Source: Henricia sp. BOLD:AAB3569
Lineage: Eukaryota > Echinodermata > Asteroidea > Spinulosida > Echinasteridae
NCBI GenBank assembly: GCA_037783545.1
Contig: JBBELK010001393.1
Span: 62,001 to 126,000, forward strand
DNA: 64,000 bases
Direction of reading: 5' to 3'
Shown: positions 39,761-51,573 of the stretch, in pieces
How positions within the stretch are numbered: the stretch's first letter is position 1
Layout of the letters: each line of letters starts with the position of its first letter
The notes under the pieces: generated by a model
Told to the model about the DNA's origin: nothing
Databases searched by the model: none
What the model saw: only the letters and a program-made list of their open reading frames with translations
Program-made: the position numbers and the translations under genes

Positions 39761-42211
39761 AACCCCTTCCCCAGCCGGTCATGATACCTGCAAGTTACGG
39801 ATATGTGCTGTTGTCAAACACAATTGCCTAATACATATGCCAAATTGAAGAATAATGTCGAGGTGGTTACGATGTAACCTAAGAACAGCATATTACGTGA
39901 TTTGTTCATCATCACGAGTACAAAAGGTCTGAGGCGTGGAATCAATAGGTGGGGCAAGTGTGACCTCCGAATGGCATTTCTTAAGTTGCAGATCCTGTAC
40001 CTAAGGGAGGGGGGAGGCCCCCTTTTGACTCCAAAATCACTTTTATAAACATTTTCGAGTACATCGATTAAACCTTCACCAAACTATCCTCTGGTGAACC
40101 CTAATCAATGATCGGCATTTCTTAAGTTGCAAATCCTGTACTTAGTATGCTTAAGAAAGCCCTTAATTAGCAGTAATTAGCGGTTTAATTATCATATCGA
40201 GTACATCAACCAAACCAACGGTAATAAATTCTCTGGGGTTTCCTGAGTAATGAATGACCTTTCTTAAGTGTCAAATCCTGTACCAAATCCCCTTAAGAAA
40301 AGGTCAGAGGTCATTCATTAGCAGTACACACAACAGCCGTCGGCAAAAAGCCCATTTGTTTTGAACGGGTAGCGCTATGAGCAAACGGCTGTTTTGTGTT
40401 TCATCCGCGGTTTAATCTCCGCTCGTTTTATGCGGACTCAGGCGAAGTTATCTGGCACTGGGGTGGTTGAAATAATTCTGCACTGGCCAAAGAAAGACGT
40501 TCTTAGTTCAGCTTCTGTGGCGATTTCACTCGAGAGAATGTCAGTACCAGGTGAGACTGTATTTTTTAACGCAACCAGTCGAAGGAAAGATTCCGTCTCC
40601 GCTATGGGTTCCGTAGACACATCGCTTTGATGAATTTACCAGATTCTGTTTAGTGCACGTGTAATCAAATTCAAAATTGACAATTGCAATATTTGTCACC
40701 GTCAAAAGCCGCCGATTACATTATGGAGTGCCGAAGTGTTAGGTGTTGCCACGGTAACTGGCTCCAAACATCATGGCTGTCAGATAAAACACCATTCAAA
40801 AGCACAGGGAAACGGTTCAGTGATATTTAGCGTATACCAATTCCCAGCATTGCCTTGAGTGACGTATTTTCCTCGGTTTAGCTCAAATGCATCGCAAAGG
40901 CGACTTTATCACAGGTCAGCAAACAACGGCTAAAGCTGCATGTTTCTTCTTTTTTTTGCCAAATACGTTGTATTAGAGCTAAGCTGTTTCCCCTATATGA
41001 AACGGTCTTAGATGCCCACCGTGCATCCTCAGTCGTTCCGATGTCCGCTTATGCTTTTATAGTTTTATGGTAACACTCCTTATGCGAAATCTGTAGTGTT
41101 CTGCATGCACAAGACGTGATGTGTATCACCACATGTGCTCACCGGAACATGTGCACACCAAGACATGGTGGCTTATGTTAGAGTTGACATGCACTCTTTT
41201 TCTGCATTCCACTATTTAAAAATGGGCACCCGTCAATTCGTGACAGTATGGATTATTTTTTTTCAAATCTCTGTGCGGGTTTATGCATTTTCTGAAACTT
41301 TACATACGCACTTTGTTCACCATAATTAGAAACAAGTTTAGTTGCCAAAAAAATGCCACAAATGGCTGTCTCCGTGCACCGTGCAAGTCATAACATATTA
41401 AAATACATGCTCTACGTCCTTTATTAATGAATCAAAATTTTAATTATTTCAGAGAAATACTACTAAAGATGTTCAAAGCAATGGTAACAAACACGACATC
41501 ATAATTAGTTATAGCTGTAAGTACTTTTTGGTATCTGATAAAAGTGCGATTATACATTTGCATAGATGGGTACTTTAAAAAGCCATACTGATTATGACCA
41601 TAACATTTTATTGAGTTACAATGGCCCTTTATAATTCTATAATGACCTCAGTCTGATTTATTCGATAGGTCATTCATCATTCAGGACACCATTTAACTAT
41701 TTTTGGTTTGGTTGTCGATTGTAAGACAGTTGTCATTTTGATAAGAATTTCATTTGATTATGGAATTATTGGGGACATGGGTAGTCTTGGGGTACCAAAC
41801 GACAGAGTTAGGGAGGAAAGCACATATGTAAACAAATGGTGATGTCATTATGTTTCATGGTCCATTAATTTGGGATTAAAAATCCTGTGTTCACGTCTGG
41901 AAAGCCAAACGGCAGGGAAAACCGTACTTGCACCAACCCGATCGGCGTGATCGAGTGATGACGTTCTGCTGTGTGATGGGCATTTTTTAAAACTATGGAC
42001 CCGGCCACCATTGTTACGTCAGTTGTCAGGGTAATTGGGTCTAAACAGTACTAAAGTAATATCGCGTCATTGTTTGTTGCTAAGGTTACTAGGTCAACAC
42101 TAAAAAAAATCTGGACTTCTTCCATGGGCTAACTTAATAGCTGGATTCACATGGATTTTTTTCCCCATAGATTTTACGAGCGTCGCTTTCAGGGAAAAGG
42201 TCGGGGAAAAA

Positions 42212-42518
42212 ATAAACCCAGCACGATGTGACAAAGGGATTGCCCCACGTCCTCCTATAGACCGTATCGAATAGCCGAATTTTGTGGGGCAGTTTCTTTG
42301 TTCCTTGAGGACATGCATGGTTGCACATATTGTGCTTCCATTGTTGAACGGTTAAAGTAACGAAAGGTGCCCCACGAAATGGCGGCTATTCGATACGGTC
42401 TATATATCTCAACACGCTCTTAACAACACGCCCTAAAACCTGAAAGGAGTTCTTTAAATTCCTTGAATATTTCAAAGACAATAGGGGAAATCACAATGGT
42501 GGGTGAGGGTGGGTATAT
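42212..42518. repeat. Dispersed repeat copy (CCCAGCACGATGTG type), interrupted
   Basis: Second copy of 9526-9695, split by the MITE at 42256-42404. Confidence 0.65.
42256..42404. mobile_element. 149-bp MITE inserted in a dispersed repeat
   Basis: TATAGACCGTATCGAATAGC then CG at the left is exactly complementary to the right end, with imperfect pairing on to TGGGGCA. The uninterrupted copy at 9526-9695 reads ...cccccaTAcctcaacac where this copy has the insert, consistent with a TA target. Confidence 0.8.
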
Positions 42519-42590
42519 ACACTCTGCATAATGAAGGGCCGGTGGATTCACACTGTCGAGGAAAAACGCCAACGCGAAGTGGCTTGAGCA

Positions 42591-42758
42591 CTGCAGCCGA
42601 TTTCACGAAACTTATACGCAGTTGCGTAAGCCCACTTGCACAACATTTTATTGCGTAAGTTGCGCAACATTCTTCCGAAGATAACACACAAGCTATGGGG
42701 CTTGCGCCATTTGTCAAAAGTGCGCAAGTTGCGCAGTGTTTCGTGAAATCGACTGCAG
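42591..42758. mobile_element. 168-bp hairpin MITE (Harbinger-like ends)
   Basis: CTGCAGCCGATTTCACGAAAC is complementary to the right end with one mismatch. Inner arms contain GCGCAAGTTGCGCA-like words. The CCGATTTCACGAAAC wording resembles the end of the Harbinger element at 23367. Confidence 0.7.
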
Positions 42759-43727
42759 GTCATTATCTTTAGGTGTCAGAACCATAAGGCTCGAATTTTG
42801 GTCACCACAAAGGAGTTATCTTGCCACGAAAGTCACATTTATGGATTTGTTTTGTTTTCATCGGTTTTTGATGTCCTTAAAGTAACGACGGAGTGCTCGA
42901 CAAAGCACTTCGCGTTCGCGATTTACGTGCATCTATAAGACCTCCCTATTAGCCTTTTCGCGCGTAAATGCGACGCGCGTCGCTTTGACAAAAAATGTCC
43001 TGGTTGTTGGGTGGGGCGATTTGGAGTGAAACGACGCGTTGAAAACCAAATGTTTCGCGTCACGATCACGTCAAGAGTTTTTTTTAGCCATGCAGAACAT
43101 ACGTCAAAAACGCTGGCGAAAAAAAGGATCGGCGTTTCGTTAATCATGAATGCACATGGACTTGAAATTTACCATGCGTCGCCTGACATACTGCGCGTAC
43201 CGTGCGGATCCGTTCCATACCCAGTGTGGACTACCCAAAATACTATTTTCCCCAAAATACTCTACCCATGGGAATAAAACAATTCCAATCTCCAATTTAG
43301 ATGTGGTAGCAAACAATTTTTTTGGTGCAATCATTGTTCATGGAACCAGATAATAATTTACAGAATGTCTTTTTGAACGACAAGGCCTATACGGATTGAG
43401 AGCGCGAAATTTCAGAATGGTAACGAAAAAATTGAGCACCACGCCACCACCACATGTGGCTACTGGCCACGCTGCTGGGTGGAATACCTGGACGGTCACT
43501 TATGAATACACTCAAACTATAACTTGACAATAACTTTAGAATTTAGGAACTAGTAACGTCCCAAAATTAACGTCCTAAAATTAATGTTAATCAAGATTTA
43601 ATTTACTTCGTCTCGCCATGCCAAGGTATTTGGGGATAACTTTTAATTGTGTATATAGTTATCGTATATAGTTATTACAATTTTTATTTTAATTTAAGTG
43701 TGAATAAGTGATTATTCTTAGGGATTA

Positions 43728-43790
43728 CAAGGGCGTCTGCACAGTGAGCGGAGGGTCCGCGGTTGGAGCCCCGGTGGGGCCGGGTTGCTT
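43728..43790 (+). other. Possible tRNA-like SINE head
   Basis: GGGCGTCTGCACAGTGAGCG and GGTCCGCGGTTGGAGCCCC have loose box A/box B character. Weak on its own; noted because a SINE/LINE tail follows at 44131. Confidence 0.25.
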
Positions 43791-44130
43791 TTCGCTGCTT
43801 CCGGATTTTCCAAACTCATTTGGACACTTGTCAACATTTATTTTAATTTAATTATTAATAAGTTAAATTACCTAGGTCTTCGTGCTTAGCATTTTGGTGT
43901 TATTATAATTTTATACTAGATTTTCTAATACACTTGTTATTATACTTGGTTTGTTTTTTTTGTTTTTCTTTCCCTGTATATGTTGTGTATTTTATTTCAT
44001 TATTGTGCTTAAGTTGGTTTCTAATTGTTTTTATTTTTATACTTATAACCGGTGTTTTATCATAGTTTTATCTTAACCACATTTATACTTAAATTGTTTA
44101 TCTATTGTATCCGTTTTAAACTTATTTTTA

Positions 44131-44212
44131 GGATGCAGGGCCCGAATGGAAACCAGCATTTATGCTGTTTCGGCATACCCTGGGTAAAGAAAGGAATAAT
44201 AATAATAATAAA
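44131..44212 (+). mobile_element. Non-LTR retrotransposon 3' tail
   Basis: GGGCCCGAATGGAAACCAGC ATTT ATGCTGTTTCGGCATACCCT forms a short stem, followed by AAAGAAAGG and (AAT)n. This resembles the hairpin-plus-microsatellite 3' ends of L2/Crack-type LINEs and the SINEs they mobilise (from memory). Confidence 0.5.
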
Positions 44213-45609
44213 AATGCAACGTGTCTATACAGAATCCGTGGCGGAAATTTGCTTTGACTGCTTGCGTTGTCCATAGTCTCATCTGGTAGGCCTATACTGA
44301 AATTTTCTCGATTGAATTCGCTACAGAAGTTGAACTAAGAACGTCTTTCTTTGGCCAGTTTACTCTACAGAATTATTTCAACCACCCCAGTGTCAGAGAA
44401 CTTCGCTTAAGTCCGCATACAACAAGAGGAGATTAAACCGCGGATGAAACACAAAACAGCCGTTTGCTATAAGCGCTAGCCGTTCAAAACAAATGGGCCT
44501 TTTGCCGACGGCTGTTGTGTGTACTGCTAATGAATGACCTTTGACCTTTTCTTAAGGGGATTTGGTACAGGATTTGACACTTAAGAAAGGTCATTCATTA
44601 CTAAGGAAACCCCAGAGAAATTATTAACGTTGGTTTGGTTGATGTACTCGATATGATAATTAAACCGCTAATTACTGCTAATTAAGGGCTTTCTTAAGCA
44701 TACTAAGTACAGGATTTGCAACTTAAGAAATGCCGATCATTGATTAGGGTTCACCAGAGGATAGTTTGGTGAAGGTTTGATCGATGTACTCGAAAATGTT
44801 TATAAAAGGGATTTTGGGGTCAAAAGGGGGCCTCCTCCCTCCCTTAGGTACAGGATCTGCAACTTAAGAAATGCCATTCAGAGGTCACACTTGCCCCACC
44901 TATTGATTCCACGCCTCAGACCCTTTGTACTCGTGATGATGAACAAATCGGTCTGGGCTCCCAGACTATGTATAGTGCGTTAGACAACTTATTTAGCCAA
45001 TTTATTGGTATCAATTAGAGTAATGCGCGCCAACAAGTTCAACACTTGATTCACAAACAAGCTAATGAACCAAATTTCACAAATTACATGTAGGAAGAAT
45101 TATTCCCGGTGACGGATCTAGCCTCATTAAAATACAGGAATACGATGGATTTCAGGGGGTTATTTCCGTCCGTTTTGTGTTTAGGAACTGGTTAAAGATC
45201 GTTAATATTAGCCACCTTTGGTAATGGAGTGCGAATGTTTATGTTTGTGTTGATTTTGGTTAACCTATCCGGACCGGAACTACAAGTCAGACCACATACT
45301 GCGAGCTTCCAGCCTAACCCTCCGACGACTCCAGATCTCTAGCACCCGGTCACACCGAGCTGCCCTAAAAAAAGAGAGAGATAGCCATGCTTCTGACACT
45401 ATCCGCCACTTTTCCAGGATCCAAGCCCTCACCAAGTCATTTAGTAACCACGCCTTGGACCAACCGCCGGCCGTATAAACAGATTAGGACATTTCACAAA
45501 ATGACTCGTACCCACGCGCCCGAGTCCGCCCTAGGCCTAAGCCGGACAATAGAACTGATTTATATCTTAACGTCCGTACAATACCAAGCCCTTCAGGTCC
45601 CAGCCAGCC

Positions 45610-45790
45610 TTGATTAGCCAAACCGTGGTCAACCTCAGCCTGCAGCGACCGCTCTCACGCACAGAAACCAAAGTTCTGTCCCTCGGCATGAACTTTGCCA
45701 TCCCGGTCGAGGACATCATTCAGTCAACAGAACTGGCCTTACAACACCTCAGCAAGACGACCGTAGATGATGATGATAATGGCATATTAT
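45610..45790 (+). pseudogene. Penelope-like element N-terminal coding fragment
   Basis: The frame reads VVNLSLQRPLSRTETKVLSL then GMNFAIPVEDIIQSTELALQ. The pattern VVNLS...L...E..VLS.G.NFA is what I remember upstream of the reverse transcriptase in Penelope-like elements. No RT motifs follow. A mirrored, frame-damaged copy is at 47155-47335. Confidence 0.5.
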
Positions 45791-45829
45791 GTGTTAGTGG
45801 CCTTGCCACAGGGTGATGTGAAGTGTCTA

Positions 45830-46830
45830 GTGCAGTAGTGTTGTTGTATATAGTATTGCACACCCCGCTTTCTACCATCAGCTGCTGCCGCTGGCTAGCC
45901 TCACTCAGGGCGAAAAGGGAGCCGAGCGTGTAAGTCTCCCCTGCCAGTACATAGCCTCTCCACCACCAAGACTCCTGCAGTGCCTCCTCGTGGCAACACA
46001 CGGTAACTGGGGACCTTGCGGCCTCAGGCTGAATCTGTAGGGGATCTCGGAGCAGCAGTGGGCCCCAGAGACATGGTGTGCAGGCCCACCGGCCGACGTG
46101 TGGATACGTCCTGGTACCATGTCAACCACCGCCCCAGCTATGGGTCAAATAGCTCCACTGCCTTGTGGATGTCTTGGGAAAGTCATAGGCTAAGGGAGTA
46201 AACTCCAACAGCAAATCGGGAGTGGAGCCCCCAAGGCGGTTGTATGGCATACTTGTCACCTTCCGGCAACTCCTGCATCCCGGTCCGCCCCCAGCAGTCT
46301 CGACTTTGTCTTGCAACTGGACCCGGCGTATCATGAGGACGAGAGAGTGAGGCCGATGCAGCGCAAGTCTCCCTCACTTTAATCCAAGTCACGCGCATGT
46401 CTTGACATCACCATCAGTCAATCTTCAAGTCCTGTGGCGATGGGGAAACGGCGAAGCAGTAGGTGTGGATACACTGGGAGCTGTAGTCGCGAACCTGCAC
46501 ACAGGCGGCTCAGGACATGTGGTCGTTCTTCACTGGACCGAGGCAGCAGTGGAGTCCGGCAGCCTTCTGGGTGACCGAGCAGCCCAGAGAGCGGAGGAGC
46601 GCCGTTCCCAGCATGCCGAGCAGAAACGCCAGATGCGCAAAGCCAGAGTCACCGGCTCCAAAAGCACAGCGCCTACCCACTTCTGCCCCACCTGTGGGAG
46701 AGGTTTCCTTGCCCGGATTGGCCTCACCAGCCATCTCCGGACTCATCGCAACAGCTCACCATCCAACTGATGCCATGGTCATCTTCGATTTCGAAGGACG
46801 GACAACAACAACAACATATAGCGCACATAT
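45830..46830 (+). mobile_element. LINE 3' fragment with terminal C2H2 motif
   Basis: The open frame to 46770 ends FCPTCGRGFLARIGLTSHLR then THRNS, followed by a short GAAGGACGGACAACAACAAC tail. A C..CGR....RIGL.SH...H finger at the very C terminus is typical of CR1/RTE/Jockey-group LINE ORF2 proteins. The preceding basic RR.QHAEQKRQ.RK stretch fits. RT and endonuclease are absent. Confidence 0.6.
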
Positions 46831-49051
46831 CTATCCTGCAAGATACTCATGGCGCTTTACACATTATGTCCGACTCCAAATCAACCAAGTACTCAAGCAA
46901 GCCAAGCAAACCAGACCTAACTACTCAAGGCAAGAACTGTCAGCACTCCAAGCCCTACGCCAAGACCGATCCATATATACCCATCCTTCCCGTAGACATG
47001 GACAAAGCAGACTACGATTACTGCCATCTTGTCCTGGCTGGTGGAGAGTCGGCAATTGCCTGGACATATTGCGTTCTGTGGCTGGTGTGGGGTCCTTCCA
47101 GAGAGAGTGGTATACTAGGTGGGGGTGGACAAGATGGCAGTAATCTTAGTCTATATAAGATGCCATTATCATCATCATCTATATACAGTCGTCTTGCTGA
47201 AGTGTTGTAAGGCCAGTTCTGTCGACTGAATGATGTCCTCGACCAGGATTGTCTTAAGCGGGATGGCAAAGTTCATGCCGAGGGACAGAACTTTGGTTTA
47301 TGTGCGTGAGAGCGGTCGCTGCAGGCTGAGGTTGACCACGGTTTGACTAATCAAGGCTGGCTGGGACCTAAAGGGCTTGGTATTGTACGGACGTTAGGAT
47401 ATAGATCAGTCCTATTGTCCGGCTCAGGGCGGAGGGCGCGCGGGTATGAGTGATTTTGTGGAATTTCCTGATCTGTTTACGGCCGGCGGGTGGTCCTAGG
47501 CGTGGTTACTAGATGACTTGGTGAGGGCTTGGATCATGGAAAAGTCCTTGGGGAGGACCGCATCTCTTTTTATTAGAGCAGCTCGGTGTGACCGGGTGCT
47601 AGAGATCTGGAGTCGTCGGAGGGCTAGGCTGGAAGCTCGCAGTATGTGGTCTGACTTGGTTCCGGTCCGGATAGGTTAACCAAAATCAACACAAACATAA
47701 AAAATCGCACTCCATTACCAAAGGTGGCTATTATATTACCGATAGTTCCTGAACACAAAACGGACGGAAATAACCCCCTGAAATCCATCGTATTCCTGTA
47801 TTTTAATGAGGCTGGATCCGCCCCTGGGAATATTTCTTCTTAATTTGTGGAATTCTGTTCATTAGCTTATTTGTGAATCAAGTGTTGAACTTGTGGGCAT
47901 TACTCTAATTGATACTAATAAATTGGCTAAATAAGTTATCCTTACGCACTTAATACACGTGATATGCTGTGGATTTTCATGAAAGTGGAACTTCAACTCC
48001 TGACAAGCCCAGATCGTCGGGTTGGGTGATCGGTCTGATGTAGCTCAGCGGGAAAGGGGGAGGGAGCGCAATCGTGTTTGACAACAGCACATATCCGCAA
48101 CTTGCAGGTATCATGACCGGCTGGGGGAGAAGGGGGTGGGGTGATTGGTGCGGGGATCAGGACCGGGAGAGGGAACCGGGGGCCATGGCGCCTGGGTCAT
48201 GCGGTCCGGGAGGTGGGGGTCGGCAGTGCAGGGCACCCGGGATGCAGTGCGCCGGGGTGCAGGGCGGGAATGGGAAGACGCAGGGGGCGGGGCTTACTGT
48301 TACACGTGACCCTAGGCTTTAGGATTTCCAGGCGTTCTTAAGCAGGGTTCGCACCACCAAACATTTTCTTAAGCGGGTGATTTTGCTTTTGTATGGTTAT
48401 AGGAACACATTGGCACTTGTTTTATTGATGCACTCGTAATTATGATTAAAAGTGTAATTAGTGCTACATGTAATTGAAGGCCTTCTTAATTAGACTTAGC
48501 ACCACATATATTGTTCTTAAATGGTTAATCAGTGATTGATTTGTCATAAACTTTCAATCCAAACACGCCAGAAACTTGCTCTTCGTATTTTGAATATTGG
48601 TGACCTTTGACCTAATTAACCTTTGACCCTTTCTTAAGTAGGGTTCGCACCACCATAAATTTTCTTAAGTGGCATTTTTGTGTTCAGCCGTGTGTAAGGT
48701 GCACATAGACATACGTTTTGTCTTTGCACTCAGAATTATGATTAAACGTCTAATTAGCGCTAATTAACCGCTTTCTTAAGTGGCTAACGCACCAAATCTA
48801 TCTTTCTTAAGTAACGAATTCTCAATCAGTGTAGGTTGGCCTTACGATCCGTGCTAAAATTGGGTTTGCACTCTCAATTATGATGAAACCGAATTTTTGG
48901 GTGACTTTAGGGGGCTGCCCCCTCCCAACGCACCACCCGGGACACTTAAGAAAGCCCGTTTGGGAGATGTCCCAGCTACTTCTACCAATCCCACACTTCA
49001 AACCTTTTGCACTCAAAATTATGATAAAATCCTGCTGGGCTCCCGGACTAC

Positions 49052-49335
49052 TGGGTTTGCAACCCCAACTGGACCGCCTGGGTAGGTATCCCCCAGGAGA
49101 TGTCTCTAGGGGATTTCCCCACTTCTAAAACTGCACCTCTTTCCTCGTCATCTCAACTAGGCCCTATATTAAAATACCAAACAAAAGCATAAAGGGGTTT
49201 GTTGCCGAAGATGCCGTAAAATTAATAACAAAATTAATAGCGAGCTAAGCGTGGTTTTCAGCACGTCATCAGGGACGCGAGAAACGGCTGCTATGGAGGG
49301 AAATTGAGCAGGGCCGACAGGGGGGTTTTCAGATA
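49052..49335. other. Spacer, nothing recognised
   Basis: Flank of the large TIR element; no coding signal or repeat that I can identify. Confidence 0.5.
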
Positions 49336-50000
49336 GTCATTTGCACAGGAATTCTGCCAAATTTGCAAGACAAGAGTTGCGTAAGTGGGATATAGTTTCG
49401 GCAGGCAACGTTTGAAGTTTGTCGGGAAATTCCCTGCCTTCTAAAATCACGAGCATATGGGACGACACCTTCGCCATAATAGGACCACGTTTCCTCCAAG
49501 CTGGAGCACGCCTATAATATATTAAAGGACCATACCAGACACTAGAGTACCCGAAGGCCTGGCAAGACCCACGATTATAGTCTGGCCGAGCGATTTGTCT
49601 ACTTTAATCTTTAATATTTTAATTTGGTCGGAATTTCGCTTGTGAGATTAAGTTTCGTTTGGACGTGGGCAAATATTGACGTTCGTCGGGAAATTCCTTG
49701 ACTTCCTTGACTTGACAGTGAGCAAATCCGACACAATTAAACTAGCCCGCGAGGCCTGAGCGGCCGCTCATGCGGTAGGCTAGGCCTATACTATTATTGT
49801 TGAGCAGACTGGCAGAAAAGGTTTGGCTGATTCAAAGTCATAAATATCTCGGCGGCTTTGGTTGGGAATTTGACCAAATTTGCCCGAACAGGGAGGGATC
49901 TATGATTTCGTTTTGGCAAACGAAATTGGAAGGTGTTCGGGAATTTCCTTAGCTTCGAAAATGGCGAGCAGAGACTCAAAGTATGAAAACGCGTGGACGT
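49336..50000. repeat. Three decayed relatives of the 273-bp satellite
   Basis: Phrases aligning with the array unit recur in the same orientation: CGTTTGAAGTTTGTCGGGAA (49409), ATTGACGTTCGTCGGGAAAT (49675) and GGAAGGTGTTCGGGAATTTC (49928), against AATTTGAAGTTCGTTGGAAA in the array. Spacings are about 264 and 250 bp, near the array period. Minus-strand translation at 49.8-50.0 kb (SKLRKFPNTFQFRLPKRN) resembles the array's second frame (WKSRNFPTNFKFCMLQTV). Confidence 0.6.
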
Positions 50001-50266
50001 TTTCAGCACGATCGACCAGAACGTTTGCAGATTGCTTGGGGTTCGCAATATTAAGACCTGCACCACACCATTTCACCCACAATCGGATGGAATGGTGGAG
50101 TGGCTTAACCGCACAGCAACCCAATGTAAAGCTTGTTCGTCGGTAGGACGAGCATCTCCCACGTGAGGATGGCATATCGTTTATCCCGGTGGTAGGCTAC
50201 CGAAGGACGATCAAGACACGACGATCATGATATGACGTGTTAATTGTGACTTTACTAACTGGGTAT

Positions 50267-50445
50267 TAGCCTTGTCCAAGGCTATGAAATTGTGTGAATT
50301 CGTATAGAATTTGCCTGTATGCTATGCAGCGAAAGTGCGCCATCGCGCGGTGAATTGTAGCCAACTGCAAAATAGTCTGGTTACCAAAATATCTTGATCG
50401 AAATCCTGACTTCTCGGGCGCGAGGCTGTATCATAGCCTTGTTCT
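50267..50445 (-). mobile_element. TAGCCTTG element (P), copy 1
   Basis: Begins TAGCCTTGTCCAAGGCTA, a perfect 18-bp palindrome. Body GCGCCATCGCGCGGTGAATT and GGTTACCAAAATATCTTGAT, ending near TATCATAGCCTTG. It is inverted relative to copies 2 and 3. Confidence 0.7.
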
Positions 50446-51049
50446 TTCTGTATTCGATGTGTTTTATGGGCGGGGACTCTTTGTGCAAATTTTTCGAACA
50501 GAGCACCGAGACGCGAAAGCTCATTGGCTAACGGTTGTTTGGACAGAACAATACGGTGCCGTTTGAAAAATAGCAGATTTTCCGTACGTATAGCCTATAC
50601 CCAGTTGGTAAGTTCACAAACACGTCATACCTTTACAGAAAATATGTGAGGGATATCTTCTGGTCTTCGTGAAAGTCATCAATTTGCAATTTGTAGGCTG
50701 CATAATTCAAACTACCGTTGATTTCTTCAGTTGTAACACTACGTGTGATGTCGCCATAATTGCATCAGACAGGCCTACATATACACTACACATAATGGCA
50801 CACAGGGCACTACGTTTGCCATACGTGCCATAATTAACGTACTACAACAACAACAACACTACACATGTACGACGTACGTTTATGCTTGCAAACCGGTCAC
50901 AACGAACCATTTGACCCGAGTAATGAGCTCTGATTGGATGTTATGTAAGATATGAATATTTATAAGCACTCGGGTTTCGCATAAGTAATTGCGTCGGATT
51001 TCGAACGCAGATATAAAGAAACACATAACAAATCGAATACAGAAAGAAC
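50446..51049. other. Spacer between P copies 1 and 2
   Basis: The sequences next to the two copies are also inverted (GTTCTTTCTGTATTCGATGT / complement at about 51020-51046), so the inverted repeat extends some 25 bp past the element. The middle has a (CAA)n bit (about 50847) and nothing recognised. Confidence 0.5.
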
Positions 51050-51179
51050 AAGGCTATGATACAGCCTCGCCCGAGAAGTCCGGATTCAGACCAAGATATT
51101 TTGGTAACCAGACTATTTTGCAGTTGGCTACAATTCACCGCGCGATGGCGCACTTTCGCTGCATAGCATACAGGCAAAT

Positions 51180-51529
51180 AGACTGGTTCCCGTGACACAT
51201 ATTCCACACAGGAGAATATAAGGACAGGTAAAGGGCGCTTCATATTGATCTGTAATTGGTCGTCTTTGCGCGTGCGCATTGTGTTTTTTATATTTAAAAA
51301 TTGGCCAAGTCCTTTGCTTTAGGCAATGTACTTTATTTACATAATTGGATATGTTGGACACGCACGGCCAAGTTACAAATGTCAATTCAAAATCTGCGCA
51401 CTTACTAAAAATATAAAAATAATAATAACCACGTGAAGGGCAGAATTCTCCCCGTAATGGCTGCCCTTTACCGATCCCTATATTTTCGCAATAAGCGAAC
51501 CAATATATAGGGATCGGGAACCAATCTAA
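51180..51529 (+). mobile_element. Q element copy 1 with 9-bp target duplication
   Basis: 350 bp; starts AGACTGGTTCCCGTG and ends ATCGGGAACCAATCTAA (inverted ends). CAGGCAAAT occurs immediately on both sides (51171-51179 and 51530-51538). Contains TTGGTCGTCTTTGCGCGTGC and GGGCAGAATTCT. Non-coding. The 9-bp duplication suits a Mutator-like (or Merlin-like) mechanism. Confidence 0.85.
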
Positions 51530-51573
51530 CAGGCAAATTCTTCACGGATTCACACAATTTCATACATAGCCTT

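Larger units (their letters stand above)
40541..44284. other. Interior of the large TIR element
   Basis: No intact protein is recognised. It holds a dispersed repeat (42212-42518) split by a MITE, a hairpin MITE (42591-42758) and a LINE-like 3' tail (44131-44212). ORFs at 41135 and 43011 have no family resemblance that I can see. Confidence 0.6.
44951..47953. mobile_element. Composite insert with inverted Penelope-like arms around a LINE 3' end
   Basis: Arms 44975-45790 and 47155-47945 are inverted copies (shared AACTTATTTAGCCAATTTAT, CTCTAGCACCCGGTCACACC, CTGCAGCGACCGCTCTCACG). Between them lies a LINE 3' fragment (45830-46830). The whole insert splits the right arm of the large TIR element. 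The left arm reads (complement) CAAATCACGTAATATGCTG, whereas the right arm reads CAAAT, insert, CACGTGATATGCTG. Confidence 0.7.
38831..49051. mobile_element. Large TIR-bounded element with iterated CTTAAGAAA sub-repeats
   Basis: The left arm 38831-about 40540 is mirrored by 44285-44950 plus 47953-49051. The outermost sequence is GTAGTCCGGGAGCCCAGCAG and its complement. Each arm iterates CTTAAGAAA, AATTAGCRNTAATTA and ATCATAATT..GAGTGCA (later GAGTACA) at 100-250-bp spacing. At the inner edge both arms encode the same peptide snippet ATE.ELRTSFFGQ, perhaps the end of a lost coding region. The interior has no intact transposase. I cannot assign a superfamily. Confidence 0.75.

Noticed and set aside
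46517-47143. 208-codon ORF overlapping the C2H2 frame
   Set aside because: Shadow frame: the C2H2-bearing frame (46402-46770) is the one with family resemblance, and this one continues into unrelated tail sequence.
48030-48075. tRNA-like GATGTAGCTCAGCGGGAAAG
   Set aside because: D-arm wording only; no matching acceptor or T arm downstream.
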